DNA of 64,000 bases from Sipunculus nudus. Its lineage: Eukaryota > Annelida > Sipuncula > Golfingiida > Sipunculidae. The stretch covers positions 10,475,508 through 10,539,507 of the forward strand of contig CM049313.1 in the NCBI GenBank assembly GCA_026874595.1, read 5' to 3'. The notes below the pieces were generated by a model. That model worked only from the letters and a program-made list of their open reading frames with translations. It was not told where the DNA came from and searched no databases. The first letter of the stretch is position 1. Every line of letters begins with the position of its first letter. Below are positions 36,203 to 49,317 of the stretch, one piece after another. The position numbers and the translations under genes are program-made.

Positions 36203-38350
36203 AGTTACCTGGAAACATCCTCTCACGTCATGCAATATGTATGCATTAGAATCGATTCTTTCCCGCAGGGATCAGAAACAATGAAAACACTGGTAGTACT
36301 AGTGGAACAATAATTTATTACATATATATAATAAATAGGCCTATGCACATTAATGTAAACAAATCGTTATTAACAAGAATATAAAATAACGGAAAATCAA
36401 TATTTTTTATTGTTGAAAAGGTGTTTTTAAAATGTGCTATTGGGTATAATGCACATAATACCAAAGTTTATAAACGTGAGAAAACGATACTAAACTGTGA
36501 AGTAACACCAAAGAAACATGTTTTCACAGTACATTTTAATGTATGTTAAGTTATTCAAATATATAGGCCTACGTAAGTCCAACAATGCTTATCAAAATCA
36601 TGCCTAGTTACTATGATTTCATAGCAGTACATTCTGGTATCTTAGAGGAAAATTGCACGTAGGCTTACATATCTTCATGCACTTGCTTATCCAGGTCTTC
36701 AATTTGCACTTTATTTCAGTGACATTTAAATGAAGCATAATTACGTCATATGAAATTAATATAAAATGGAAATATAATATATAATTACTTTTATTTAATT
36801 AAACTTCACTTGAAGAAAAGTAGGAAATTTATTTTATAATTTTGAGATGCACAATTCCTTGGTTAACTAGATGTATACACGAGACCTAACTTCAAATCAT
36901 ATAGCTAATCTGGTAACCTCCGTATGCAACTTTGTACATTTAGGCCCTCATATAGTCAGAAATCATGCACTGCTGATAAAACTTCAGCTTTAGCAGGAAA
37001 GCATGCGGTCTCCCCAGGCTGCAAGGTGCATGGTGATTTCACGGAGAGGCAGAGTTCCAGTTAATTATAAAACAATATGCAGCAACAATTCAATAATTCT
37101 TAAGAAGCACCTGGAATGTTCCAAAAACTTCTAATAAGTTATGATCTCTTGGGTGTTTGTTTATTTATTTATTTTGTATTCACCAGTCCCGTCAGCTGTA
37201 GAGACGCGGACCATGACCTACACCTGGCAATTATACATGTCGTTCGGTTCCCGAACATTGTAAATGATATCATTATCCTTCGATGATTAATGTAATTGAT
37301 GCCAATTTAAATTAGTAATTTTCACTCCGAATCCCCGTCTGGTTGGCCACATGTTGTGTGCTGTCTTTCCGCTAAAATCTTCTGTGTGATAGGAAAATTT
37401 CCTTGTGCTAATAAAACTGTCAATCAAACGTGAAAATGACAAGGTCGGTGGGTAAAAATAGAAGCCGACACCCTGTGGTATTTTAGGTCTTCGAAAGGGG
37501 CAAGTTTGAGACAAAGCCATCAAACATTTTGCAATATAGATATATGTGTATACCTGCGTCTTTTAAATCTTATTTTACAGCAATGGAAAGGTACAATTAG
37601 ATTTCAGTCTAATTTGTCCACCTGCATGATTTCTCGATCGTCATTTTGAATACACCATGCGCATGCATATCGAAAGTCCGCATCTTTGGTCTTAATATTT
37701 TACTTTCACTGTGTCACCGTCACTATATATATACGCTATAGCTTCTAATTTAAGATTGGCGAATGCATTTTATTCATTTTCTTGCATGTATCATGACTGA
37801 GACTGACTCCGCCGTATGACTTTAAAGGATTATCATGACCACGACACATTTTCCATATTTAATCCCTGGGCCATGCATGCAAGCGTTGACTGGGTTTTGA
37901 GAGCGATATCAATATAAAGCGGCGTTTATACCGGGTGCACGTACGGTATATGCGATATATATGCAGTCTGCGGTATACGTTATGTATTTTTTATGAATAT
38001 AGGCGGCGAATGAACCCGATTTGAGAAACTTTCATGGATGAAATATAAAAAGGAGTTATAAGTTCTGGTATTAGTGATCAGATTTTATGTTTAAAAGGTA
38101 CAAACATTTATAACGCAGTACTATTCCTTACAACAATGAATAGCCTGTTATAGGCAAACGTATTACAAAAAAAAAAAATTATTTACTTCAATTCATATAA
38201 TAATAGGTTATATTTTTAAAATTTAGTTTGCTATGTGCCATATATATTTAAAGATGTTTTGCAGCTCCGCCCAAAATCTGTTTCACTGGCAGTGACAACT
38301 ACTGGTGCTTTTATCAATCACTAATGAAAATTATAATACGCACATAGGCC

Positions 38351-38359
<9 letters not shown>
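36203..38359. other. No gene seen
   Basis: AT-rich sequence. The minus-strand frame at 37287-37523 has no domain or splice context. Confidence 0.4.

Positions 38360-38382
<23 letters not shown>
38360..38382. repeat. (CA)n microsatellite
   Basis: CA tract preceded by TA and followed by GCGCGCACACGTGCACGT. Confidence 0.95.
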
Positions 38383-39400
38383 AAAGCGCGCACACGTGCA
38401 CGTACACATGTAGCCTATACATATAAAGGAAGTACTACACATATACAAATTTGTAAAATCTGTTCAGTATGTGTTAAAACCGTATTAATACATATTTGTT
38501 CAAGCGTATAAGTCACTTACTGTCTTGTTTTACATATTCAAGGATCTGGGTGTATAGGCGTACAGTTCCACGTACGTCGTAAAATAATTACTTCAATATT
38601 TCATGGAGTATAAAGTTATCTTTATATTTTACACTGGAAAATTAACTATATCTCTATAATATCTGGCTGTTTCTAATTTAAGACGGTATTAATTTTATTT
38701 TCAATCCAAAAAGCCTCTTAGAATGATTGACAGTTCTTGTGCCCGATTACGATTGTACATAAAATGTTTGGCACAGAAATGATCACTAGTAAACAATCAG
38801 ACATCACATATATATACGACATGATATATGACAGTATCTTCGATTTTTAGTTAAGAAAATATGTTAATATTTAAAATAAATACTCATTTTATTATATGAT
38901 ATCGGTTAAAAATGGTTTTCCAGTGCCAGTACATGACACAGTAAGGAGGTCACGCAGATCACGTGCGTGGTGTCTGTCAGACGCGTCAGTCAGTCGGACG
39001 GCGATCATTGGTCACAAGTTAAACCAATAAAAAAGGGGATAATATATGATCTTGGAAATGTTCAACGAAGTTAAATCTGTAAACACACTGCACTTGATTT
39101 TGTCACCAGGATTGATTGCCAACATTTGGTAATTTACCGATTTCTGATGAATTTAGCGTAGGAGTCTGATTTTACTCTCGCAGCCGACATGTTACCAGGG
39201 CCCACGTAACAAGGCCACGTGAGTGAAAGTCAATCATTTTTATATTTTTCCAACAAGTCTGCGTTCGCGCCAGTTTGGATCTTGGTCACATGTTAGAACA
39301 ACACTTGACGTTTTTCTCTTTCATTTAAGTACAAATATGATGGATGACAATAGACATTTCACCCCCAAAACTTGCCCCAATTACGGGTATGTAAAATGGG
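38383..39400. other. No gene seen; CACGTG/CCAAT-bearing patch
   Basis: Between 38950 and 39220 there are E-boxes (CACGTG at about 38960 and 39213) and CCAAT words on both strands. This might be a promoter-like segment, but no gene start follows that I can support. Confidence 0.25.
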
Positions 39401-39472
39401 CTTTAGCGCGCCCGGGCGGGCGCCTTTGAACTACAGGCCCGTGACAAACGCGCGCCCTGGCGGGCGTTATTG
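39401..39472. repeat. GC-rich direct repeat
   Basis: GCGCGCCCGGGCGGGCG at about 39406 is repeated as GCGCGCCCTGGCGGGCG at about 39451, in a window that is otherwise AT-rich. Confidence 0.6.
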
Positions 39473-39977
39473 GAGTTTAAAGCCTTAAATTGCATAAGAC
39501 TATATGTAATTTATTACCCACTTACCAGCATGGGCATAGACCATTTACTGCAGAACATGCATACAAAGTTTACCACCGTGAAGAGATTTTGAAATGGGTT
39601 TTACTGTGACACAGAGGTAATTGTGTGACTTATCAAAGGATATTGGTAACAGTGAGGTATTTTCAGGTCTGGTGGGCAATTCATTCCATATCTCATGTTA
39701 TTTTATGTTTGAAAATTCAAAGGCGTGATGTTTTTTTTTACACCTGTACATCCACAAAAGGTCAGGCAAGCAGATGGATGGAGAGACTAGCAGTTCAGTT
39801 GATTTCAACTCAGCATGTTGATTTTGGTCTGTATCTCCTGCAAACAAAAGCACCAGGACCTAAATTCACATACAGCTTATAAAAGGCAATGTTTCATCCA
39901 TATATGTTCAGTGCTAAATAAGCTTTTCTTTTCTTTATGCTCAAAATTGAACGCAACAAGACTGTGAGGAGTGTTCA

Positions 39978-40262
39978 TTTAGTATTAGACCTTTGATTTT
40001 CCTTGGCTGCAGTCATCAATTCTTTCCAGGGACACAGTTTTCTCATCCATGAAGAGTCTACTGCCATGCCTGCTTCCTGAATAGCTGACCCTGGCACTTT
40101 TATTCCGCACCAATCCAAAGTTGCCATCTTATGACAGAACAGGCGGAACACTGATCCCACTTCCACCCTGAAAATACCAGTATCAGTATTCTGGTTATAA
40201 ATCTGTCTAAGGGAGTAGTTTCCCTTTTTCCTGACTAACAAACACTTGGCGGGTTTCTGAAT
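39978..40262 (-). CDS. Candidate terminal exon, unknown protein
   Basis: On the minus strand an open frame runs from about 40262 (after AATTCAG) to a TGA at 39975-39980. It includes LLVRKKGNYSLRQIYNQNTD, VEVGSVFRLFCHKMATLDW and a lysine-rich end ENQRSNTK. Its composition looks protein-like. I do not recognise the family, and it may or may not belong to the KDZ-like gene on the same strand. It could also be a chance frame. Confidence 0.3.
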
Positions 40263-40329
40263 TAATTTGCTACAATTTGGCTTAGAGTGTAATTCAGGAG
40301 AAAAACTCTATTTCTTAATATTTGTAAAT

Positions 40330-40790
40330 AGTTTCATGAAACCCATTAAACCCCCGGTATGTTATCATGCCACAATCTTAGACTGATGACCTCAGACCTC
40401 ATTAAATAGATATTGATTTTGTCGGAAACTAAATTTTTATGAAGTTTTATATTGGTTTATATTTCTGTTCAGTTTTATCAAAATCCATCAAGTTCTTGGT
40501 AAGTTATCACAAAACCACAAGTTTCATCAAAATGTTCCAAGGAAGTTATTTAAGTGACACCACAGAGAAGCCTGATTACCTCCCACCTTATCGAACATGT
40601 GTAGATTTTGCCCATAACTGAATAATGGTGAGATGATTTATTGTTAAGTAGTCATTTTGATTTTTTTTGTAAATTCATCAAAAACCTGGTGACTTATCAA
40701 GGCTACACTTAAAGTGAACAGACAGATGGACAGACAGATGGATGGTGAATACACCATAATCCATCCCATCACAGAAGAGCATATTAAATT
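40330..40790. repeat. Eroded repeat ending in GACAGATGGA motif
   Basis: Related phrases (CATTAAACCC..GGTATGTTATCA, CCATCAAGTTCTTGGTAAGTT, CATCAAAAACCTGGTGACTT) recur three times. They are followed by ACAGACAGATGGACAGACAG, the kind of tail that closes several mobile elements here. Confidence 0.45.
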
Positions 40791-41386
40791 ACATAACTTG
40801 TACTGATTATAACAGCTTTATATTAATGGTTTTTATAAGGTATTTAATGCAGGTTTATGCAGGTAAGCAATGACAAGAGGGGACTTTGAGGAATTCACTT
40901 TACATAAAACTTTTGCACAAAAATGTAAATCAGTGGTTAATTAAGCATACCGGTATTCACAACTCAGTTTATACAGCAAAGGGTGAAAATCTGCTCACTT
41001 CAAAGCGCAAGTGTGAAAGTGGAAAACTCTACACCTTTAATGTGATAACATTGAATTCTCTTATCTCGACATTCATGCCCTTAATGTTACTGCCTCTTCA
41101 TGACATATTCTTCAACAAATGCAGACTGATTCATTCTAAGCTGAGAAACTATTTAGGTTTAGATAAGATCTTAATGCTAATATTCTGATTCCATATATTT
41201 AGAGGCAGCATAAACAATGGGTATTAATATTGGCTCAGTTGACAAAACTGAATCTCATTCACTAAAATTAAACAAAAAGTATTTATAATGACAAGAGAAG
41301 TGCTTGTATTAAGGGCAGAACTGGTTCTAATTGATATGTGTTCATACAATGCAACATACTGTGACTGATTTAGCTTCATCTACAAA
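40791..41386. other. No gene seen
   Basis: The plus-strand frame at 40886-41188 has no recognisable domain. Confidence 0.35.
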
Positions 41387-42207
41387 CTAGAATATGGGAA
41401 GTCGACAAGCGACTACATGTATTCCCCGAAATCAGACTTGGACGGGTGAAGCGAGGCATGGATTGAGTGGAAAGGGGAAAATAGAGTGAGGTGTGTTGCA
41501 TATTAGCATGGATGTCTGCAGCCGAAAAATGTATGTAGGTGGCACCACCTTCCACAAAATCCAGAAAGCTATCCAAGTTCTATACATTTGTGAAATTTTG
41601 GGCAGATAAGTCAAACCACTGCCGAGATTTGAGTGATTTTATCCCACAGCAGACAAACAAACGGATGCTGTACAAAAATGGTTGCAGGTGGCATCAAAAA
41701 TTTTGTTTATGATTAAGAGCTATGTGAGATCTATGTACAGGTAAAATTTCAGGGGGATACATCAAACCATTCCTGAGATAATTGCATGGATGTCTGCAGC
41801 GTAAACATAAATGTAGGTGGCACTACCTGCCATAAAATCCAGAAAGCTATACAATATATATATATATACATGCAAACTTTTAGGCAGATAAGTCAAACCA
41901 ATGCCAAGATATGATATCCAACAGCAGATAAACAGACAAGACGCTGTACAAAAACGGATGCAGGTTGCGCCAACATTTTTGTGTATGTTATAAAGCTATC
42001 CAAGGGCTACATTTGTGTAAAATTTTTAGCCTGATTGGTCCAACGAGTCTGAAGATATGTGGGTTAATGTGTCAAAACAGATTGATGGACGCACTGGAGA
42101 GAGGAAAGGTCAGAGGTCAACACAAAATATTTTGGCACCAGTTCACAGTGACCTGGTAAAAAACATAGTATCCGCAAACTTTGTTTTTGCAGATACAATT
42201 ACACATT
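41387..42207 (-). mobile_element. I2: Helentron-like element, relative of I1
   Basis: Flanks are A on the left and TT on the right, as for I1. The left end CTAGAATATGGGAAGTCGAC holds the AGTCG/CGACT hairpin. The right end reads AGTATCCGCAAACTTTG then GCAGATACAA. On the minus strand this gives hairpin, CTAG, T at the 3' end. Inside are units with GGTGGCACCACC (about 41536) and GGTGGCACTACC (about 41816). It is shorter than I1 (821 versus 1325 bp), consistent with fewer internal units. Confidence 0.75.
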
Positions 42208-42678
42208 ATATAGTAACAAGGAAGTGTACATCAAATAAATCATCAATGTTAAATATATGGAATTCACATTTCGTGTACTTTTTTTCTGATTGTATTATTG
42301 TCACTGAAACTAAAACCTTTCAAATATCACCCAGGATTTTTCTTGATCTCTTTACCAAATTATTTATATTATGTGTACAATGGTTGATGTGAGGACCAAG
42401 TATTGAATCGAGCTTATGCTTAGTGCATGTATGAACCATCTGACAGGAAATACCACATTTTATGTCAATGCCTTTTTACTTCAAAGTAATGCTAGCTACT
42501 TGACTGTCTCAACCAGTAGGGTATATGTTCATCCCTGTTTGTGCATTTGTGTGTGTGTTTGTTTGTTCACAGCATATAACTCCTGCAACCATGATCGGAA
42601 CTAATGAAATTTTCAGGGCATTTCGGCAAAGGTCCTATAAAGATTTTAGTGTGGATCTGGCTCATGATCCAGATTAAA
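42208..42678. other. No gene seen
   Basis: Includes a GT-rich stretch near 42545 and a possible 3' splice-like TTTGTTTGTTCACAG on the plus strand, with no supported exon after it. Confidence 0.35.
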
Positions 42679-45600
42679 AACAAGGGACCCATCGGTCAAG
42701 GCACTCAGCTGTAATATATGATCACAAAATATGATTTGGAAGAGGAGGTAGGCAAAGGCTGGTTTTGTGTGGTAATATAAGCTCTATTATGTGTTGACAG
42801 TGTTTAACTAAAGTTATGCAAGATTTTGATAATACCCTTTGAGACAGGGAAGAGGATTGATGTCATTCATATTATTTACAGTTGGAAATAATGTGCTATT
42901 ATCACACAGGTTTTGACTTGGCCATAAAACTTTACCTAGATTATAGCAGAATTATTTGAAAACTATTTATTAAAAATTAATAACAAATATTGTGTCAAAT
43001 ATAATATAAAATTAAATATAATAACAGTATCATCTATTTTTTAATAATATTAAAATTTTTTAATAATATTATCAAAATAAATTATTATTAATACAATATT
43101 ATCGAATATATTCATGAATGCATTTGTATTCAAATACTTTCGTTTTTACCTGTATTCCAATCCTTATGCATAAAATTATGGAGTACATATTCATATTTGC
43201 AATCAAATACATTTGCAAAGTACTTCACCATGTCTGGTATTTATTCAGTTTCAGCCAAACAAAAAATCTTGAGAATCCAGAATAACAAATATCACAAATT
43301 TAAATAATGATCATAAGTACCTGGTTTAATGAATTTTATTTATATTAAAAAAATATGTTCACTTTGGACTACCTTCACATCAATCTACACACTAGATATA
43401 GCAAGATTCTTATGACAATTATTAACATTACAGAAATCATAATGAGAACTTGTCTAAGATCTGATTTTTTATTATATTCAATTTTTTTTATTAAAAAAAA
43501 AGTATCAGAAAAAAATTTGAAGTTATCTAAGCTATGAAACCATTATATGTGTAAAAAAAATAACCCAAAGATAAGGACACCCTATAAATTATACAAGGAG
43601 AAAACTAGAGATGGGCAAGTTTAATTTTATTAACTGAATATAGAAACCAATAATATAAATTTTGATTATTTACATAGTCTTGTGACAGCTGTTACAGCCA
43701 TGTGTCCAAATGTCATTAGTGAAACATATTGACATCTTTATTCAGTACTTGTCTGTGTAAGATTTTTAAAAATGTTGACATATTTAAATTTTTAAAAATT
43801 TTTAAATAAATATAAATTAACAAGCTGAAACAGTTGGAAAGGCCTGGAAATTTAGATTAATATTATCAACTGCATCTTTGTCTATCATTAATTTCCTTCA
43901 CATAATCCATAATAGTATAGAACAATAATTTATTTTTTTTCGTTTCATTATTAAAATTGAAAAGAAAAATACCATAGGTGACTCAATAGTGTTATTTTGA
44001 ATACATTTCCATAAAACATCAGTAATTGCAAGGTAATTCCCTGTTACTCATCAACTATCAAATTCCTTTTCTATTGATTTTTTTAGTTGTTACTATAGAC
44101 CTATAAAAATTTATTTATTTATTGTTTATTGTTATGCTGTTGGTCTAAACAACTAATAGTTGAATTGGGTTGGACACATGAATCAACTGAGGCCAGCCAT
44201 AAGCTATGGCCAGTATATGCCCCACCTCAAGCGTGCATTATTGGCCTGAGAGGTCAACTAGAGGACATACAGGTGACTGAAGAGGGACTGGGTAGAGCCT
44301 AGGTTCTGACATGGTCTCATAAAAACTATAATAAAAGCTACAGTTTTTGGCCAATTTCTTTCAACTTTCAAAATTAACAAGCTGAAATCCTTATTTCTGC
44401 ATGATATGAAAATCAATCAACAGTGCATACAGAAAACAAACATGTCATGGTCATAGTTAGGCAAAATTTAAGGTACCGATTTTACATTTATGCTAATAAC
44501 TTATAAAATTTGATTTGAACTAATTTTTTGTATACAATTGAATATTGATAAAAAAACGTTATATCCATGAAAAAAAACCTCTAGCTTCAGCAATTCTCAT
44601 GCTAAGGGTATAAATATATTTCTTGATTTTTTACAAAGTGCATTATGTTTGAGCCCATAACTTAAAACATTTTCCCAATACTGACAGCATTTCTGGCATG
44701 TGCATAGAGTATGAATAGAAGAACATGTATATTATATATGATCAAAGTCAGATCAGTGGTTTTGATATTTGGCGGTCTTGAAGTGTAACAATGGGTTTTT
44801 AATTGAAAACTGAAGTTTTTCTTAATATCTCAAGGGAATGACGTTCTAATGACCAAAATGTTGGTATGGTAGGGGGTTTTGGGGACATCTAACTGTATGC
44901 CAAATTTTTGGAGCTGAGAGCTGGCCTGGGAAGCTGGGGAGCTGAGCTCTAGCAAACTGCATAACACTTGCTTGTTCTAAACAATACTTTACATGGTGCT
45001 TGAAAACTTGAATAAAATCTACAATTTTTCATCAACTGGTTTCAAATTTCAGATTTTAACAGATAAAATGCTAATGGTAACATGCTGTGAGAATTAAATC
45101 CACAGCTGTTACAGGAAAAAAATGTGCCATGGTCAAATCTTGGCAAAATTTAAGGTACTAATTTTATATTAATGCTAAAAACTTACAAAATTTGAAAAAT
45201 TCAGATCTAATTTTGGGTATACAATTGAATCTTGATTAAATATATTATATACCTGAAAAAGGTCCTTGCTTCAGCAATTCTCCAGTAATAAGAGTAAATA
45301 TATTTCCTTAATTTTTACAAAGTGCATTTTGTTCGGGCCCATTGCTTCAAGAATTTAAAAAATAATGAACCAATTTCTGGTATGTACATACTGATAGGAA
45401 ATATATAGAGGAATTAATATATTAAAAATGATCAATATCAGGTCAGTGGTTTTGATATTAGGCAGTCTTGAAGCGTAACAATGGGTTTTTAATGGAAAAC
45501 AGAGGTTTTTCCTTAATAATTCGAAGGAACAAAGTCCTAGTGACCCGATTTTCGGTATTATATGAGATTTTCGGGACGTCTTAAGGTATGCCCAATTTCA

Positions 45601-45714
45601 GATTCGTAGGTCCAACGGTTTCAAAAGGTGCCAGTTTAACGGAGAGACGGTCAGACAGCCGACAGACAACGGACCACGACTATAGCTCAGATGACTTATA
45701 GTCAGCTGAGCTAA
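42679..45714 (-). mobile_element. H3: Helentron-like non-autonomous element
   Basis: The left end is AACAAGGGACCCATCGGTCA with CACTCAGCTG. The right end is GACTATAGCTCAG...GTCAGCTGAGCTAA. The right half carries two ~683 bp units (starting near 44320 and 45003), homologous to those of H2. A GACAGACGG-like stretch precedes the terminus. The left half (42720-44150) is AT-rich and not obviously shared with H2. Confidence 0.7.
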
Positions 45715-45923
45715 ATATCATCCAGGACGACTCACAAATGTTCAGTCAGTTATGCACGAATGAACCTGGAAAAATGGCAGACTAAGTGAATGCAAACACA
45801 GTTTTGAGAGCATTTCTCAATAGGGACATTTCTAGTTATGCAACTGTTCCATAATTATCATTAAATACCAGTCAAATTATAATAATTTTAATAACAATAA
45901 AATTCCAGTTTATTTACACTTAC

Positions 45924-46087
45924 AGTAAAATGTATAAATTCTATGCCTTTGAGTTTTCTGGACAGGCAGGACATTTAGACCCATCATCCAAAGCCTGGCT
46001 TAATCCATGCAGCGTTTTTCTTCTGGACATCATATGACAGTACTCATCAAAAGACTCAGAGACAAGTAACCTTTGTAACATACATTT
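45924..46087 (-). pseudogene. KDZ-like transposase gene, exon C with stop
   Basis: The exon starts after TAATTGTTCCAG and ends at an ACT/GTAAGTG donor, entering in phase 0. It encodes KCMLQRLLVSESFDEYCHMM, then LHGLSQALDDGSKCPACPEN. The CPACP motif is characteristic of KDZ transposases just before the catalytic DG region. A TAG at 45941-45943 follows PENSKA, six codons before the donor, so the protein would be truncated there. Confidence 0.6.
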
Positions 46088-46903
46088 CTGGAACAATTAT
46101 ATAAAAGGTTGTGAGGAAGCATCTGAAACAGAAAATGTATTGTAATATAGACCATTACACTTTGAGATATATACAGATCAGTTAACTATATACAGTTTAG
46201 GAATGCAGCTTTGTCAATAACATGAATTTCATAAAATATTTTGGTGAGTGAATTTTATGACTTTTGACAATAATCATTGATGCAATTAATGTACCATCTG
46301 GAAAAATACCAGCAATAACCTATTTTTTTTTAGTCTGGGAATAATTCATTTGTGGTGAAAGACATATGTGTGAAAAAAGACAATACATCAAATTAATCTT
46401 CATACATAAAGCAGATAATTACAGTACCAATAGAAGTGTTAAGAAGCTGCCAAAGCTGACTAGTTACCCCTAGTTCATGGCCAGCTCCCTCACCAAAGAA
46501 AGAGAAAAATAGTTAAGTGTCCAGATTTGGCTCTGCCTGTTGTAAGTGAAAAAGAGGAAATCTGTTTATCCCAAAGCCATGAGATTTTGATTTCGAATGA
46601 TCTCCGCCGAGATTTTTCACGGTTGGCTTCCAACCCAGGGTGAGCGCTCTGCAGGCTGAAAGGTAAGGCCCTGCCCAAGGGCTGTGTTTCACTCACAAAT
46701 GAATGCGCCTTTCAGGAGTTCCTCGGTGGTATGACCCAGCAATTGGGATGATCACACTCTAGGGCCCTGAGATGCAGTGGTCACCGGGCTGGTTAGCACC
46801 AGGATATAAAATGACAGGAAGCACGTAATACTGCCCTGTCACTGAGTCCAAACTGCAGTTGAATTTTGTAGATGTACATATACTTGGTTAAGCTTGCATT
46901 AAA
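45944..46903. other. Intronic and flanking sequence before H4
   Basis: Apart from exon C, nothing is supported here. The minus-strand frame at 46490-46696 lacks any domain. 46440-46800 is GC-richer and may be an old dispersed repeat. Confidence 0.35.
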
Positions 46904-47439
46904 AACAAGTGACCCATGGGTCATGACGCTCAGCTGCCAAGCATGACCTGTGACATCATGGGCTGAGATTCACAACTTCCAGTCAAATTTTGAAGAACCA
47001 ATTTGCCAATTTGTTGAAATTTTCTACGACAACAGAAATATAAATCACCTATGTCTGGTTAAAAAACAGTGAATTGATGGTCTGAGGAAAATGTATGATT
47101 GTTAAGGTATCCAGATCTATTCCCATAGCTTACTTGATACCTGTCAGTCTCAAAAGTAACACTACAAAGGGCTATTATAAGATCAAAATATATAGCAAAA
47201 AATCAAGGAAATCCATGCAAGAATTATTGAGAAACAGGTGCTTCTGTATGAATTTTTATTCAATACAAGCCAACTGTACTGCACTTTCATATATGATGAT
47301 AATATTTATTAAGAAATATTTGACCCAATCCTTTGCAAGATTACATTAATATACGTCCTACTGCCTTCACTTTAACAGTTCTTGAGATAATATGATCAAG
47401 AGGAATTTAAAGATGGTTGTCAGTATCTATCCACAATCT

Positions 47440-48700
47440 TGTTGAAGATGTTGGTCCTGTGACCTTGATCTTTTTAAAGATGTGTCCTGTGACCTTGACA
47501 TTTGACCTCATGACCCCAAAATCAATTCGGGTCTTGCTTTTCCAATGAGACATATACAAGTCAAGTTTGAAATCTATACATCAATAAAGCAGGAATTATC
47601 ATCCAGAAACTAATTTTTGGACAGATGGCTCCTGTGACCTTAACCTTTGACCTTGTGACCTCAAATTTGAAAGGGTTCTTCCTCTCTTGGCAGGTGAACT
47701 ATATGTGCAAGATGAAAGATCTGAGATGAAATTTTTGGCTGAAAATGCATCCACATCTTTTTAAAGATGTGTCCTGTGACCTCGACCTTTGACCTCATGA
47801 CCCCAAAATCAATTTGGGTCTTGCTTTTCCAATGGGACATATACAAGTCAAGTTTGAAATCGATACATCAATAAAAGCAGGAATTATCATCCAGAAACTA
47901 ATTTTAGGACAGATGGCTCCTGTGACCTTCACCTTTGACCTTGTGACCTCAAAATTGATAGAGGTCTTCCTCTCTTGGCAGGTGAACTATATGTGCAAGA
48001 TGAAAGATCTGAGATGAATTGTTTGGCTGAAAATGCTTCAACAATCTTTTTAAAGATGTTTCCTGTGAACTTGACCTTTGACCTCATGACCCCAAAATCA
48101 ATTTGGGTCTTGCTTTTCCAATGGGTCAAATACAAGTCAAGTTTGAAATCCATACATCAATAAAAGAAGGAACTATCATCCAGAAACTAATTTTTTGACA
48201 GATGGCTCCTGTGACCTTCACCTTTGACCTTGTGACCTCAAAATTGATAGGGGTCTTCCTCTACTGGCAGATACACTCTATGTGCAAGATGAAAGGTCTG
48301 AGATGAAAGGTTTGGCTGAAAATGCATCCACATCTTTTTAAAGATGTGTCCTGTGACCTTGACCTTTGACCTCATGACCCCAAAATCAATTGGAGTCTTG
48401 CTTTTTCAATGGGACATATGTAAGTCACGTTTGAAATCAATACATCAATAAAAGCAGGAATTATCATCCAGAAACTAATTTTTGGACAGATAGCTCCTGT
48501 GGCCTTGACCTTTGGCCTTGTGACCCCAAAATTGATATGGATCATCCACTATTGGCAAGTGAGCTATATATTCAAGATGGAAGACCTGGGATGAAAGTTT
48601 GGCTTAAAATGCATCCACAGTATCTTTAAAGATGCCAGCCCAGTGACCTTGACCTTTGACCTCATGACCCTAGTACCTATAGGCTTCTTACTTTATTGCT
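47440..48700. repeat. 288 bp dimeric tandem array rich in TGACCT
   Basis: CATGACCCCAAAATCAAT or its variant recurs at 47509, 47796, 48085, 48373 and 48663 (spacings 287-290). Each 288 bp unit is two related ~144 bp halves, one with TTTGACCTCATGACCCC and one with TTTGACCTTGTGACCTC. The 288 bp length, a multiple of three, explains the spurious frames here (47661-48163). Exact TGACCTTTGACCT lies at 48072, 48360 and 48650. Confidence 0.85.
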
Positions 48701-49317
48701 GGGCCATACACAAGTCATGTTTGAAATCCATATGGCTATCAATACTGGAGATATCATAAGAGGTGTGTGATTTTCACAATATATGACAATATACAAGGTC
48801 AAGGCCACTCTCATAGGAAAGGTCATGACCCCAATTTTAATAAACATCATCCCATAACCCATACCTATGTATATGCATAATATAAAAGAAATCTGTCCAT
48901 TAGTTTTTGACTTATAATGCATACAGTACTGTAAGGTGGCAATTTTGGGGGTATTAAACGGCACGAAAACAAGTAAAGAATAATAGGTGGCGCCACCAGT
49001 TTCTGGAACATGACAACCCTATCCATGATCTTCCATCAACTTGATTTTTGGATAAATCCATGCAAAATTTCTTGAGATATTAAAGAATTTGTGTGATTTT
49101 AACCAAAATTGGACTTATTCAAGGTCAAGGACACTCTCCTAGTAAAGGTCATGACCTCATTTTAAATAGGCGTCGTCCTCTTACCCATATCTATACATAT
49201 ACCACGTTTGGTAAAGTTCTGTGAAATATTTTTTGGGTTATCGAGCCAACAAGATTTATATGCAGCGGCGGGACCGGTATGAAAACATAGTATCCCCCGA
49301 CTTTGTCTGAGGATACA
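48701..49317 (-). repeat. I-type terminal segment within H4
   Basis: Shares TTTGTGTGATTTTCAC, GTCAAGGCCACTCTC, CCCATATCTATACATATACC and the final GTATCCCCCGAC...GAGGATACAA with 31010-31369 and 57100-57705. It includes GGTGGCGCCACC at about 48986. The GTATCCCC/GGGGATAC-type stem marks the minus-strand 5' end of an I-family element. Confidence 0.65.

Noticed and set aside
47440-48700. Regular repeats considered as a CRISPR array
   Set aside because: Repeats are about 144/288 bp, contiguous and diverged, without unique spacers, and the genome is eukaryotic.
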